Shown here piece by piece: positions 1 to 5,666 of a stretch of DNA of 5,975 bases; the stretch's first letter is position 1; each line of letters opens with the position of its first letter. Made by a program: the position numbers and the translations under genes. The DNA is from Roseovarius sp. GTDB taxonomy: Bacteria > Pseudomonadota > Alphaproteobacteria > Rhodobacterales > Rhodobacteraceae. Under the pieces are notes generated by a model. It made no database searches and was not told the DNA's origin. It saw only the letters and a list, made by a program, of their open reading frames with translations. The stretch lies in contig JAASSQ010000188.1 of the NCBI GenBank assembly GCA_021767845.1, positions 1 through 5,975 of the forward strand. Direction: 5' to 3'.

Positions 1-483
1 CGGCTGGCCATGCCCGTCGTGCTGGTGGCGCTGGCGGTCGTGGCGATCCTCGGCGGGTCGCTGCAGGTGGTGATCGTGGTGCTGGGGCTGCTGCTCTGGG
101 ACCGCTTCGCCGTGGTGATGCGGGCCTCGACGCTGCAGGTGCGGGGGCGTGAATACGTCGCCGCCGCGCGGGCCATCGGCGCCTCCACCCCGCGGGTGAT
201 CCTGTCCGAGATCATGCCCAACATCGCCAACAATCTGATCGTGGTGGTCACGCTCGAGATGGCGCACGCCATCCTGCTCGAGGCGGCGCTGTCGTTCCTC
301 GGCCTCGGGGTGCAGCCGCCGACGCCAAGCTGGGGCCTGATGGTCTCGGAAGGCAAGAACATGATGCTGTTCGAACCGTGGATGGTGCTGATCCCCGGTG
401 CGGTGCTGTTCCTGCTGGTGCTGGCGATCAATCTCATGGGGGATGGTCTGCGCGACGTGACCGCCCCGGAAAACCGGAGCTGA
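1..483 (+). CDS. Peptide-type ABC transporter permease, DppC/OppC class (3' part only)
   Basis: This is the C-terminal 160 residues of an inner-membrane permease; the start lies left of the window and the frame is open from base 1. It would form half of the channel of a dipeptide/oligopeptide-type ABC importer, paired with a DppB-type partner. A hydrophobic stretch covers about nt 10-108. It is followed by the cytoplasmic coupling loop (EAA motif) at nt 151-225, with E, AAARAIGA, then I and the final P of the consensus. Further membrane segments lie at about nt 229-306 and 382-441. The phrase ALSFLGLGVQPPTPSWG and the ending GDGLRD are hallmarks of the DppC class. The stop (TGA 481-483) is 4 nt before the next gene, an ATPase of the same system. 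DppC, OppC, GsiD and NikC cannot be told apart from this fragment, so the substrate is not assigned. Confidence 0.93.
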   Translation, partial: RLAMPVVLVALAVVAILGGSLQVVIVVLGLLLWDRFAVVMRASTLQVRGREYVAAARAIGASTPRVILSEIMPNIANNLIVVVTLEMAHAILLEAALSFLGLGVQPPTPSWGLMVSEGKNMMLFEPWMVLIPGAVLFLLVLAINLMGDGLRDVTAPENRS

Positions 484-487
484 CAGA

Positions 488-1486
488 ATGAGCAATCCTT
501 TGCTGAGCGTCCGCAACCTGACGATCGACATCCCCGTCGGGGCGGGCACGCTGCACGCGGTGCGGGGCATCGATTTCGACCTGCATCGCGGCGAGACCCT
601 GTGCATCGTGGGCGAAAGCGGGTCGGGCAAATCCCTGACATCGCTGGCGGTGATGGGCCTTCTGGGCAAGAACATCAAGCGCAGTGCCGACCGCATGGAA
701 TTCGACGGAACCGAACTGACCACAGCCAGCCCGCGGACCATGCGGGCGCTGCGGGGTGGACGGATGTCGATGATCTTCCAGGAGCCGATGACCTCGCTCA
801 ACCCCGCCTACACGATCGGCGACCAGCTGACCGAGGCGCTGCTGCTGCACAAGAAAGTCGGCCGCGAGGCGGCGCGCGCACGGGCCGTGGAACTCCTCGA
901 AAAGGTCGGGATCACGGCGGCGGAAAGCCGGCTGTCGCAATATCCCCACCAGCTTTCGGGCGGGCTCAGGCAGCGGGTGATGATCGCCATGGCGCTGATG
1001 TGCGAGCCTGAACTGATCATCGCGGACGAGCCGACAACGGCGCTGGACGTGACGATCCAGGCGCAGATCCTGCGGCTGCTCTACGACCTGGGGCGCGAGA
1101 TGAACATGGCGATGATCCTCATCACGCACGATCTGGGCGTGGTGGCGCGGGTCGCCGACAAGGTCGCGGTGATGTATGCCGGCGAACTGGTCGAGACCGG
1201 CCCGGCCGCCGATGTGTTCAACACGCCCTCGCACCCCTACACCCGCGGGCTGCTGCGCTGCATTCCCTTGCCCGGCAAGACCGAACGCGGCAGCGAGCTT
1301 GGCACCATTCCGGGCATCGTGCCCTCGCTCATCGGCGATGTGCATGGCTGCGCCTTCCGCACCCGCTGCCCGCATGCCGAACCCGCCTGCCAGAACACGA
1401 TCCCGATGCAGGGCGGCGAGGCGCACGCCTTCCGCTGCGTCCACCCAGACGGCAAACGCCACGCAGAAGAGGAGGTGCCGGCATGA
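488..1486 (+). CDS. Peptide-type ABC transporter ATP-binding protein, DppD/OppD class
   Basis: This 332-aa cytoplasmic ATPase powers the peptide-class importer as one of two non-identical nucleotide-binding subunits. All motifs are intact: Walker A GESGSGKS at 42-49, Q-loop Q98 in FQEPMTSLNP, signature LSGGLRQR at 156-163, Walker B ending D180-E181 with catalytic Glu181, D-loop around 185-188, and switch His214. After the ATPase core comes the oligopeptide-transporter C-terminal domain, starting at HPYTRGLL (249-256). It contains four cysteines, C288, C294, C301 and C317 (C-x5-C-x6-C-x15-C), the pattern linked to an iron-sulfur cluster in this family. The start is supported by GGAG at 476-479, 8 nt upstream of the ATG. 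The length is normal for DppD/OppD. The end overlaps the next gene by 4 nt. The transported substrate cannot be read from the ATPase. Confidence 0.96.
   Translation: MSNPLLSVRNLTIDIPVGAGTLHAVRGIDFDLHRGETLCIVGESGSGKSLTSLAVMGLLGKNIKRSADRMEFDGTELTTASPRTMRALRGGRMSMIFQEPMTSLNPAYTIGDQLTEALLLHKKVGREAARARAVELLEKVGITAAESRLSQYPHQLSGGLRQRVMIAMALMCEPELIIADEPTTALDVTIQAQILRLLYDLGREMNMAMILITHDLGVVARVADKVAVMYAGELVETGPAADVFNTPSHPYTRGLLRCIPLPGKTERGSELGTIPGIVPSLIGDVHGCAFRTRCPHAEPACQNTIPMQGGEAHAFRCVHPDGKRHAEEEVPA
1470..1476 (+). promoter_or_regulatory. Strong ribosome binding site for the second ATPase gene
   Basis: AGGAGGT lies inside the last codons of the preceding ATPase gene, 6 nt before the ATG at 1483. 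It is a near-perfect anti-16S match and fixes the start at the ATGA overlap. Together they suggest coupled but strong translation of the second ATPase, as expected when the two subunits are needed one to one. Confidence 0.8.
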
Positions 1487-2481
1487 GTTCCGAGGCATCG
1501 AACGCCGTTCTCGAACTTCGCGGGGTCACCAAGACCTACCGCGTCAAGCAGGGCATCTTCGGCAAGTCGCGGCCGCTGACGGCCGTCAACGACGTGTCGC
1601 TTTCCCTGCCGCGCGGCGAGGTGCTGGGCCTTGTCGGGGAATCGGGCTGCGGCAAGTCCACCCTGGCCAAGATCCTGCTGGGGCTCGAGGCGCCGACGGA
1701 CGGCCAGGTGCTGATCGACGGCAAGGAAATCCTGGCTCAGGACCGGCTCAGCCTTGCCCGGCGCATCCAGCCGATTTTCCAGGATCCCTATTCCTCGCTC
1801 AACCCGCGCAAGAGCATCTTCGACATCGTGTCGCTGCCCCTGCGTGTGCACGGGGTGGGCGGCCCGCAGGATTGGGACCGCAAGGTGCGCGAGATTCTCG
1901 ACATCGTCGGCCTTCCGGCGCGGGTGATGAACACCTTTCCCAGCCAGATGTCCGGCGGGCAGCGCCAGCGGGTCGCGATCGCGCGGGCGCTTATCATGAA
2001 ACCGGAAATCGTGATCTGCGACGAACCCACATCGGCGCTCGACGTGTCGGTGCAAAGCCAGATCCTGAACCTGCTGGGCGAGTTGCGGCGGGAATTCGGG
2101 CTGACCTACCTGTTCATCAGCCACGATCTTGCCGTGGTCGAACATCTGGCGACGCGGGTGGCAGTTATGTACCTGGGCCGGATCGTCGAGGAGTCGGACG
2201 TGGCGGGCCTGTTTGATGATGCCGGGCATCCCTACACGCAGGCGCTGCTGAAATCGGTGCTGACGCCCGAACCCGGGCTGGGCGTGCCCGACACGCAACT
2301 AGGCATGGCCTATCCCAACCCGATCGACCCGCCCTCGGGATGCCAGTTCCACCCGCGCTGCCCGATGGCGACCGACCACTGCAAAAGCGTGGCGCCACGC
2401 CCTGTCGAAACCTCGCACGGGCGCGTCGAATGCCATCTGCACGACCCCCAAAGCCCCATGCACGACGCGAAGGTGGCCTGA
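1483..2481 (+). CDS. Peptide-type ABC transporter ATP-binding protein, DppF/OppF class
   Basis: This 332-aa cytoplasmic ATPase is the second nucleotide-binding subunit of the importer and partners the DppD-class protein encoded just upstream. Visible motifs are Walker A GESGCGKST (52-60), Q-loop Q100 in FQDPYSSLNP, signature MSGGQRQR (156-163), Walker B ending D180-E181, D-loop SALD (184-187) and switch His214. SGCGKST and FQDPYSSLNPR are typical of the DppF/OppF class rather than DppD/OppD. The C-terminal oligopeptide-transporter domain begins at HPYTQALL (249-256) and includes PIDPPSGC. Its cysteines C287, C293, C300 and C317 are spaced C-x5-C-x6-C-x16-C, close to the set in the partner ATPase. 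The ATG overlaps the previous stop (ATGA) and has a strong ribosome binding site. Length is normal. The substrate is not determinable from this subunit. Confidence 0.96.
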   Translation: MSSEASNAVLELRGVTKTYRVKQGIFGKSRPLTAVNDVSLSLPRGEVLGLVGESGCGKSTLAKILLGLEAPTDGQVLIDGKEILAQDRLSLARRIQPIFQDPYSSLNPRKSIFDIVSLPLRVHGVGGPQDWDRKVREILDIVGLPARVMNTFPSQMSGGQRQRVAIARALIMKPEIVICDEPTSALDVSVQSQILNLLGELRREFGLTYLFISHDLAVVEHLATRVAVMYLGRIVEESDVAGLFDDAGHPYTQALLKSVLTPEPGLGVPDTQLGMAYPNPIDPPSGCQFHPRCPMATDHCKSVAPRPVETSHGRVECHLHDPQSPMHDAKVA

Positions 2482-2482
2482 G

Positions 2483-4060
2483 ATGTCCGCGAACCTGTCG
2501 CGCACGGCGCGAACCCGGAAAGTCGTGGTCGAAACCGAACACGGGATCGTTGCGGCCCAGCACAGGCTGGCCGCGCAGGCCGGGGCCGATGTGCTGTCCG
2601 CTGGCGGCGATGCCGTGGACGCCGCCATCGCGACCTCCTTTGCCATTGGCGTGCTCGAGCCGTGGATGAGTGGCCCCGCCGGTGGCGGTGCGCTCATGCT
2701 GTGGCGCGCGGAAGAGGGCAGGGCCGAGGCCCTGAATTACGGGATGCGCGCGCCCGCTGCGCTCGACCCGGCGGATTACCCGCTGACCGGGCGGGGCGTG
2801 GCCGGCGATCTCTTCCCGTGGCAGGAGGTCGAGGGCAATCGCAACGTGCAGGGCGCGACCGCCGTCGCGGTGCCGGGCGTGGTGGATGGCATGGGGCGAA
2901 TTCACGACCGCTACGGGCGGATGCCTTGGGCCGAATTGCTGGCCCCGGCGATCGGCTTTGCCCGCGAGGGGTTGCTGGTGGATTGGTATGCGGCGCTGGT
3001 GATCGCCTCGACCACCCGCGAACTGGCCAACGATCCCGATGCCGCCGCCCTGTTCCTTGAGGATGGGCAATGGCCCAAGGTCAGCGGCTGGACCGCGCTG
3101 GCGGATCAGCGGCTGGATCAGGGGCGCATGGCCGACAGCCTCGATCATTTGGCCCGGCACGGCGCGCGCGCGCTCTATGACGGTGATCTGGGCGCGTCCC
3201 TGGCCGCCGACATGCAGGCCAAGGGCGGTTGCCTGTCGCAGGACGATCTGCGCGCCTACCGCTCGACGTTCTCCGACCCGCTCAGCTTCGAGTATCGCGA
3301 CGCGCGCTTCCATGTCGTGCCGGGGCTGACGGCGGGGCCGACCTTCCGGGCGACGCTGGCGCGCATGTCGCGCACGGGCTTCGGCGCCGCGCCGGATGCG
3401 GCCTCCTTCACCGCCACCGCCGAAGGGCTGTCCAAGGCTTATGCCGAACGCCTGGCAACGATGGGCGACAGCGGCGAAACCGAAAGCCACACGGGCTGCA
3501 CGACCCATTTCTCGGTCGTGGACCGCGACGGCAACATGGTCAGCCAGACCCAGACCCTGCTGTCGATCTTCGGCGCGCGGGTGGTCTCGCCCTCGACCGG
3601 GTTCCTGATGAACAACGGGATCATGTGGTTCGACCCCGAGCAGGGGCGGCCCAATTCCCTTGGGGCGGGCAAGCGGTGTCTGATGAACGTCTGCCCGATC
3701 CTGGGCGAGGCCGGCGAGACGCGCTTTGCCTTCGGCGCCTCGGGAGGGCGCAAGATCGTGTCCGCGATGGCGCAGATGGCGTCCTTCGTGGCCGATTTCG
3801 GAATGGATATCGAGGCCGCGTTCCACCATCCCCGGATCGACGTCTCCGGCGGCGAGACCATCGTTGCCGACGAGACCCTGCCCGCCGATGTGCTGGAGGC
3901 GCTGTCCGCCCGGTACCCGGTGGCCACCACCCGCCGCAGCCCCTTTCCCTATGCCTTTGCCTGCCCGGCCGGCGTGATGCGCACGGGCGGCATGAACACC
4001 GGCTGCACCGAGATCATGTCGCCCTGGGGCGATGCCGTTTCCGAAGACCAGAATGGATAG
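2483..4060 (+). CDS. GGT-family Ntn hydrolase (gamma-glutamyltransferase-like)
   Basis: This 525-aa enzyme belongs to the gamma-glutamyltransferase family, which self-cleaves so that a threonine becomes the N-terminal nucleophile of a small subunit. Early family blocks are visible (GGDAVDAAIAT at 41-51, GVLEPWMSG at 56-64), as is the PG-V-G block near 131. The cleavage site is CTTHFSVVD, with predicted nucleophile Thr340, giving subunits of about 339 and 186 aa. Second-shell Thr358 and oxyanion glycines G421-G422 are present. The glutamyl-pocket residues of E. coli GGT are mostly replaced: G87 for R114, L360 for N411, G379 for Q430, W382 for D433, M401-N402 for the two serines. The lid loop is absent. 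No signal peptide is seen (MSANLSRTARTRK start), so it is probably cytoplasmic. A GAAGGTGG ribosome binding site lies 6 nt upstream; the gap to the ATPase stop is 1 nt. The fold and self-processing are confident, but activity on glutathione is doubtful. Confidence 0.92.
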   Translation: MSANLSRTARTRKVVVETEHGIVAAQHRLAAQAGADVLSAGGDAVDAAIATSFAIGVLEPWMSGPAGGGALMLWRAEEGRAEALNYGMRAPAALDPADYPLTGRGVAGDLFPWQEVEGNRNVQGATAVAVPGVVDGMGRIHDRYGRMPWAELLAPAIGFAREGLLVDWYAALVIASTTRELANDPDAAALFLEDGQWPKVSGWTALADQRLDQGRMADSLDHLARHGARALYDGDLGASLAADMQAKGGCLSQDDLRAYRSTFSDPLSFEYRDARFHVVPGLTAGPTFRATLARMSRTGFGAAPDAASFTATAEGLSKAYAERLATMGDSGETESHTGCTTHFSVVDRDGNMVSQTQTLLSIFGARVVSPSTGFLMNNGIMWFDPEQGRPNSLGAGKRCLMNVCPILGEAGETRFAFGASGGRKIVSAMAQMASFVADFGMDIEAAFHHPRIDVSGGETIVADETLPADVLEALSARYPVATTRRSPFPYAFACPAGVMRTGGMNTGCTEIMSPWGDAVSEDQNG

Positions 4061-4063
4061 ACC

Positions 4064-5449
4064 ATGACACGCAGTTCCGCCATAGACACCGTTTCCGCCT
4101 ATTTCGACGACGGCCGTTTCCAATCCGAGCTGGCCGACCTCGTCGCCTATGAAACAGAAAGCCAGAACCCCGATCAGGCGCCCGAACTGGCGCGCTACCT
4201 GAACAAGGCGATGACCGCGCGGCTGAGCGGAATGGGCTTCACCTGCCAGATCCACCCCAACCCGGTCGAAGGCGCCGGCCCGATCCTCGTGGCCGAACGT
4301 CACGAGGGCGACGACCTGCCCACGATCCTCACCTACGGGCATGGCGACGTGATCCGTGCCCAGACCGACCAATGGCGCGAGGGGCTGCACCCGTTCAAGC
4401 TGATCGAGGAAGGCGACCGGCTGTATGGCCGCGGCACCGCCGACAACAAGGGGCAGCACCTTATCAACCTCGCCGCGCTCGATGCCGTGCTGGAAACCCG
4501 CGGCAAGCTGGGGTTCAACTGCCGGGTGGTGATCGAGACCGGGGAAGAGACCGGATCGCCGGGCCTCGCGGAGTTTTTCGAGGCGCAGAAAGAGGCGCTG
4601 TCGGCCGATGTGCTGATCGCCTCGGACGGGCCGCGCCTGCAGCCCGAGACGCCGACCATGTTCATGGGCTCGCGCGGGGGCGTGACCTTCGACCTGGTGG
4701 TCGATCTGCGCGAGGGCGCGCACCATTCCGGCAACTGGGGCGGGCTTCTGGCCGATCCGGCGATGATCGTCGCGCAGGCGCTCTCCACGATCACCGATCA
4801 ACGTGGCCAGATCCGCATCCCCGAATGGCGGCCCGACAGCCTGACCGACGATGTGCGCGCCGCCCTTGACGGGCTGCCCATTGCCGGGGGCGACGGCCCA
4901 TCGATTGACGAGGATTGGGGCGAAGAAGGCCTGACCCCGGCCGAACGCGCCTATGGCTGGAACAGCTTCGCGATTCTCGCGATGAAAAGCGGCGTGCCCG
5001 AGGCGCCGGTCAACGCCATCTCGGCCCACGCCCGCGCCACTTGCCAGCTGCGCTATGTCGTGGGCACCGACCCAGAAGACATCGTGCCGGCTCTGCGCCG
5101 CCACCTTGATGCGCACGGGTTCCAGATGGTGCAGATCGTCCCGCATGACCGCGGCTTTTTCCGCGCCACCCGGCTGGCCCCAGATCACCCGTGGGTCAAG
5201 TTCGTGGCGAAATCGCTGGAAAAAACCGCCGGGCAAGCCCCGCATATCCTGCCGAATTTGGCCGGCTCGCTCCCGAATGACGCGTTTGCCGACATCCTGG
5301 GCCTGCCGACCGTCTGGGTGCCCCATTCCTACCGGGGATGCTCGCAGCACGCGCCGGACGAGCACGTTCTCAAGCCGGTCTGCCGCGATGCGCTGCGACT
5401 GATGGCGGGCGTGTTCTGGGATATCGGCGAGGGCGACACACCCGCGTGA
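4064..5449 (+). CDS. M20 family zinc peptidase/amidohydrolase, carnosinase-like
   Basis: This 461-aa cytoplasmic dizinc hydrolase should cleave a dipeptide or other amide bond. The ligand set is complete: His93 in YGHGDV with catalytic-support Asp95, bridging Asp127 in GRGTADNKG, general base Glu161 and metal Glu162 in ETGEETGSPG, Asp188 in SDGPR, and His429 in GCSQHAPDE. The inserted dimerisation domain starts near GSRGGVTFD (202-210). It has His221 in HHSGNWGG, matching the HSG histidine that reaches the partner's active site in carnosinase-type dimers. From memory it closely resembles a conserved alpha/betaproteobacterial M20 subfamily (PRK07079 type) with no proven substrate. The start is 3 nt after the GGT-like stop. 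Only a weak GGA at 4055-4057 precedes it, so translation may be coupled. It may process the product of the GGT-like enzyme, which is inference from position. DapE, ArgE and carboxypeptidase G2 clades fit less well. Confidence 0.92.
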   Translation: MTRSSAIDTVSAYFDDGRFQSELADLVAYETESQNPDQAPELARYLNKAMTARLSGMGFTCQIHPNPVEGAGPILVAERHEGDDLPTILTYGHGDVIRAQTDQWREGLHPFKLIEEGDRLYGRGTADNKGQHLINLAALDAVLETRGKLGFNCRVVIETGEETGSPGLAEFFEAQKEALSADVLIASDGPRLQPETPTMFMGSRGGVTFDLVVDLREGAHHSGNWGGLLADPAMIVAQALSTITDQRGQIRIPEWRPDSLTDDVRAALDGLPIAGGDGPSIDEDWGEEGLTPAERAYGWNSFAILAMKSGVPEAPVNAISAHARATCQLRYVVGTDPEDIVPALRRHLDAHGFQMVQIVPHDRGFFRATRLAPDHPWVKFVAKSLEKTAGQAPHILPNLAGSLPNDAFADILGLPTVWVPHSYRGCSQHAPDEHVLKPVCRDALRLMAGVFWDIGEGDTPA

Positions 5450-5452
5450 TCC

Positions 5453-5476
5453 GGCGGGCGCCCCGATGCGCCTGCC
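5453..5476 (+). terminator. GC-rich hairpin 3 nt after the operon's last stop codon
   Basis: GGCGGGCGC (5453-5461) can pair with GCGCCTGCC (5468-5476) around a 6-nt loop. This gives nine base pairs with one G-U wobble. Its place directly after the M20 stop suggests a role in ending or protecting the operon transcript. There is no T-run after it, so a classical intrinsic terminator is not shown. Confidence 0.4.
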
Positions 5477-5501
5477 ATGCCATGGAAAGCACTGGTGCCG
5501 T

Positions 5502-5519
5502 GGGGCGGCTAACCGCCCC
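5502..5519 (+). terminator. Second GC-rich hairpin after the operon
   Basis: GGGGCGG (5502-5508) and CCGCCCC (5513-5519) form a perfect 7-bp stem with a CTAA loop. It lies 25 nt after the first hairpin and also lacks a T-run. The tandem pair could act as a transcription end with Rho, or as a block to 3' decay. Confidence 0.35.
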
Positions 5520-5622
5520 CGCAATGGTCGCGCGCGGGTGCGCAGGTGGCGTCAAGGGGCGCCGTTTCAACAGGATTTCACCCTCAGCCTCCAAACCCGT
5601 CGTTTCTAAGCCGAGAGGAAAA

Positions 5623-5640
5623 CTGGCACGCTGGTGTCAG
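5623..5640. promoter_or_regulatory. Interrupted palindrome, candidate operator upstream of the dehydrogenase gene
   Basis: CTGGCAC and GTGTCAG are inverted arms separated by GCTG, with six of seven positions symmetric (seven pairs as RNA, counting one G-U). It sits 26 nt before the ATG at 5667, where a repressor site or leader hairpin would affect expression. No regulator is identified, and one imperfect copy is weak evidence. Confidence 0.3.
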
Positions 5641-5656
5641 GTTTCACCGGCGCATC

Positions 5657-5660
5657 GGAG
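5657..5660 (+). promoter_or_regulatory. Ribosome binding site fixing the dehydrogenase start
   Basis: GGAG lies 6 nt before the ATG at 5667. The frame has a stop (TAA) at 5607-5609. The only other upstream candidate examined is GTG at 5634, so the ATG with this site and the immediate MKVGFIGLG motif is the clear start. Confidence 0.75.
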
Positions 5661-5666
5661 CACATC

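Larger units (their letters stand above)
5450..5666 (+). other. Intergenic region between the peptide operon and the dehydrogenase gene
   Basis: This is the only real gap in the window, at 217 nt. Its left third has two GC-rich hairpins consistent with the end of the operon transcript. Its right part is less GC-rich, with a T/C- and A-containing stretch at about 5563-5622 where a promoter would be expected, followed by an interrupted palindrome and a ribosome binding site. I could not find a convincing pair of -35 and -10 boxes. Open frames crossing the gap show no family resemblance and look spurious. Confidence 0.7.

Noticed and set aside
1176..2216. A 346-codon plus-strand frame across the junction of the two ATPase genes
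   Set aside because: It lies out of frame inside two well-supported genes, and its translation is low-complexity Arg/Ala/Pro-rich sequence typical of shifted high-GC coding DNA.
434..2298. Two overlapping long minus-strand frames opposite the ATPase genes (434-1498 and 1237-2298)
   Set aside because: Each is the mirror-phase shadow of one ATPase gene. They overlap each other, have no recognisable domains, and are explained by codon bias.
3497..3499. A cysteine (C339) directly before the catalytic threonine of the GGT-like protein
   Set aside because: It looked unusual beside the glutamine in E. coli GGT, but as I recall GCTTH is common in this GGT-like subfamily, so it is probably not special to this gene.
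2165..5524. A very long open frame on the minus strand (1119 codons) opposite the GGT-like and M20 genes
   Set aside because: It is in exact mirror phase with both genes, so it stays open simply because they use no TTA, CTA or TCA codons, as is usual at high GC. The translation is rich in Arg, Gly, His and Ala, shows no family motif, and the sense genes are unmistakable.
5624..5639. A possible sigma-54 promoter, TGGCACG-N4-TGTCA
   Set aside because: The -24 part matches the consensus, but the -12 part has TC where the nearly invariant GC should be. The same bases are better described by the inverted repeat.
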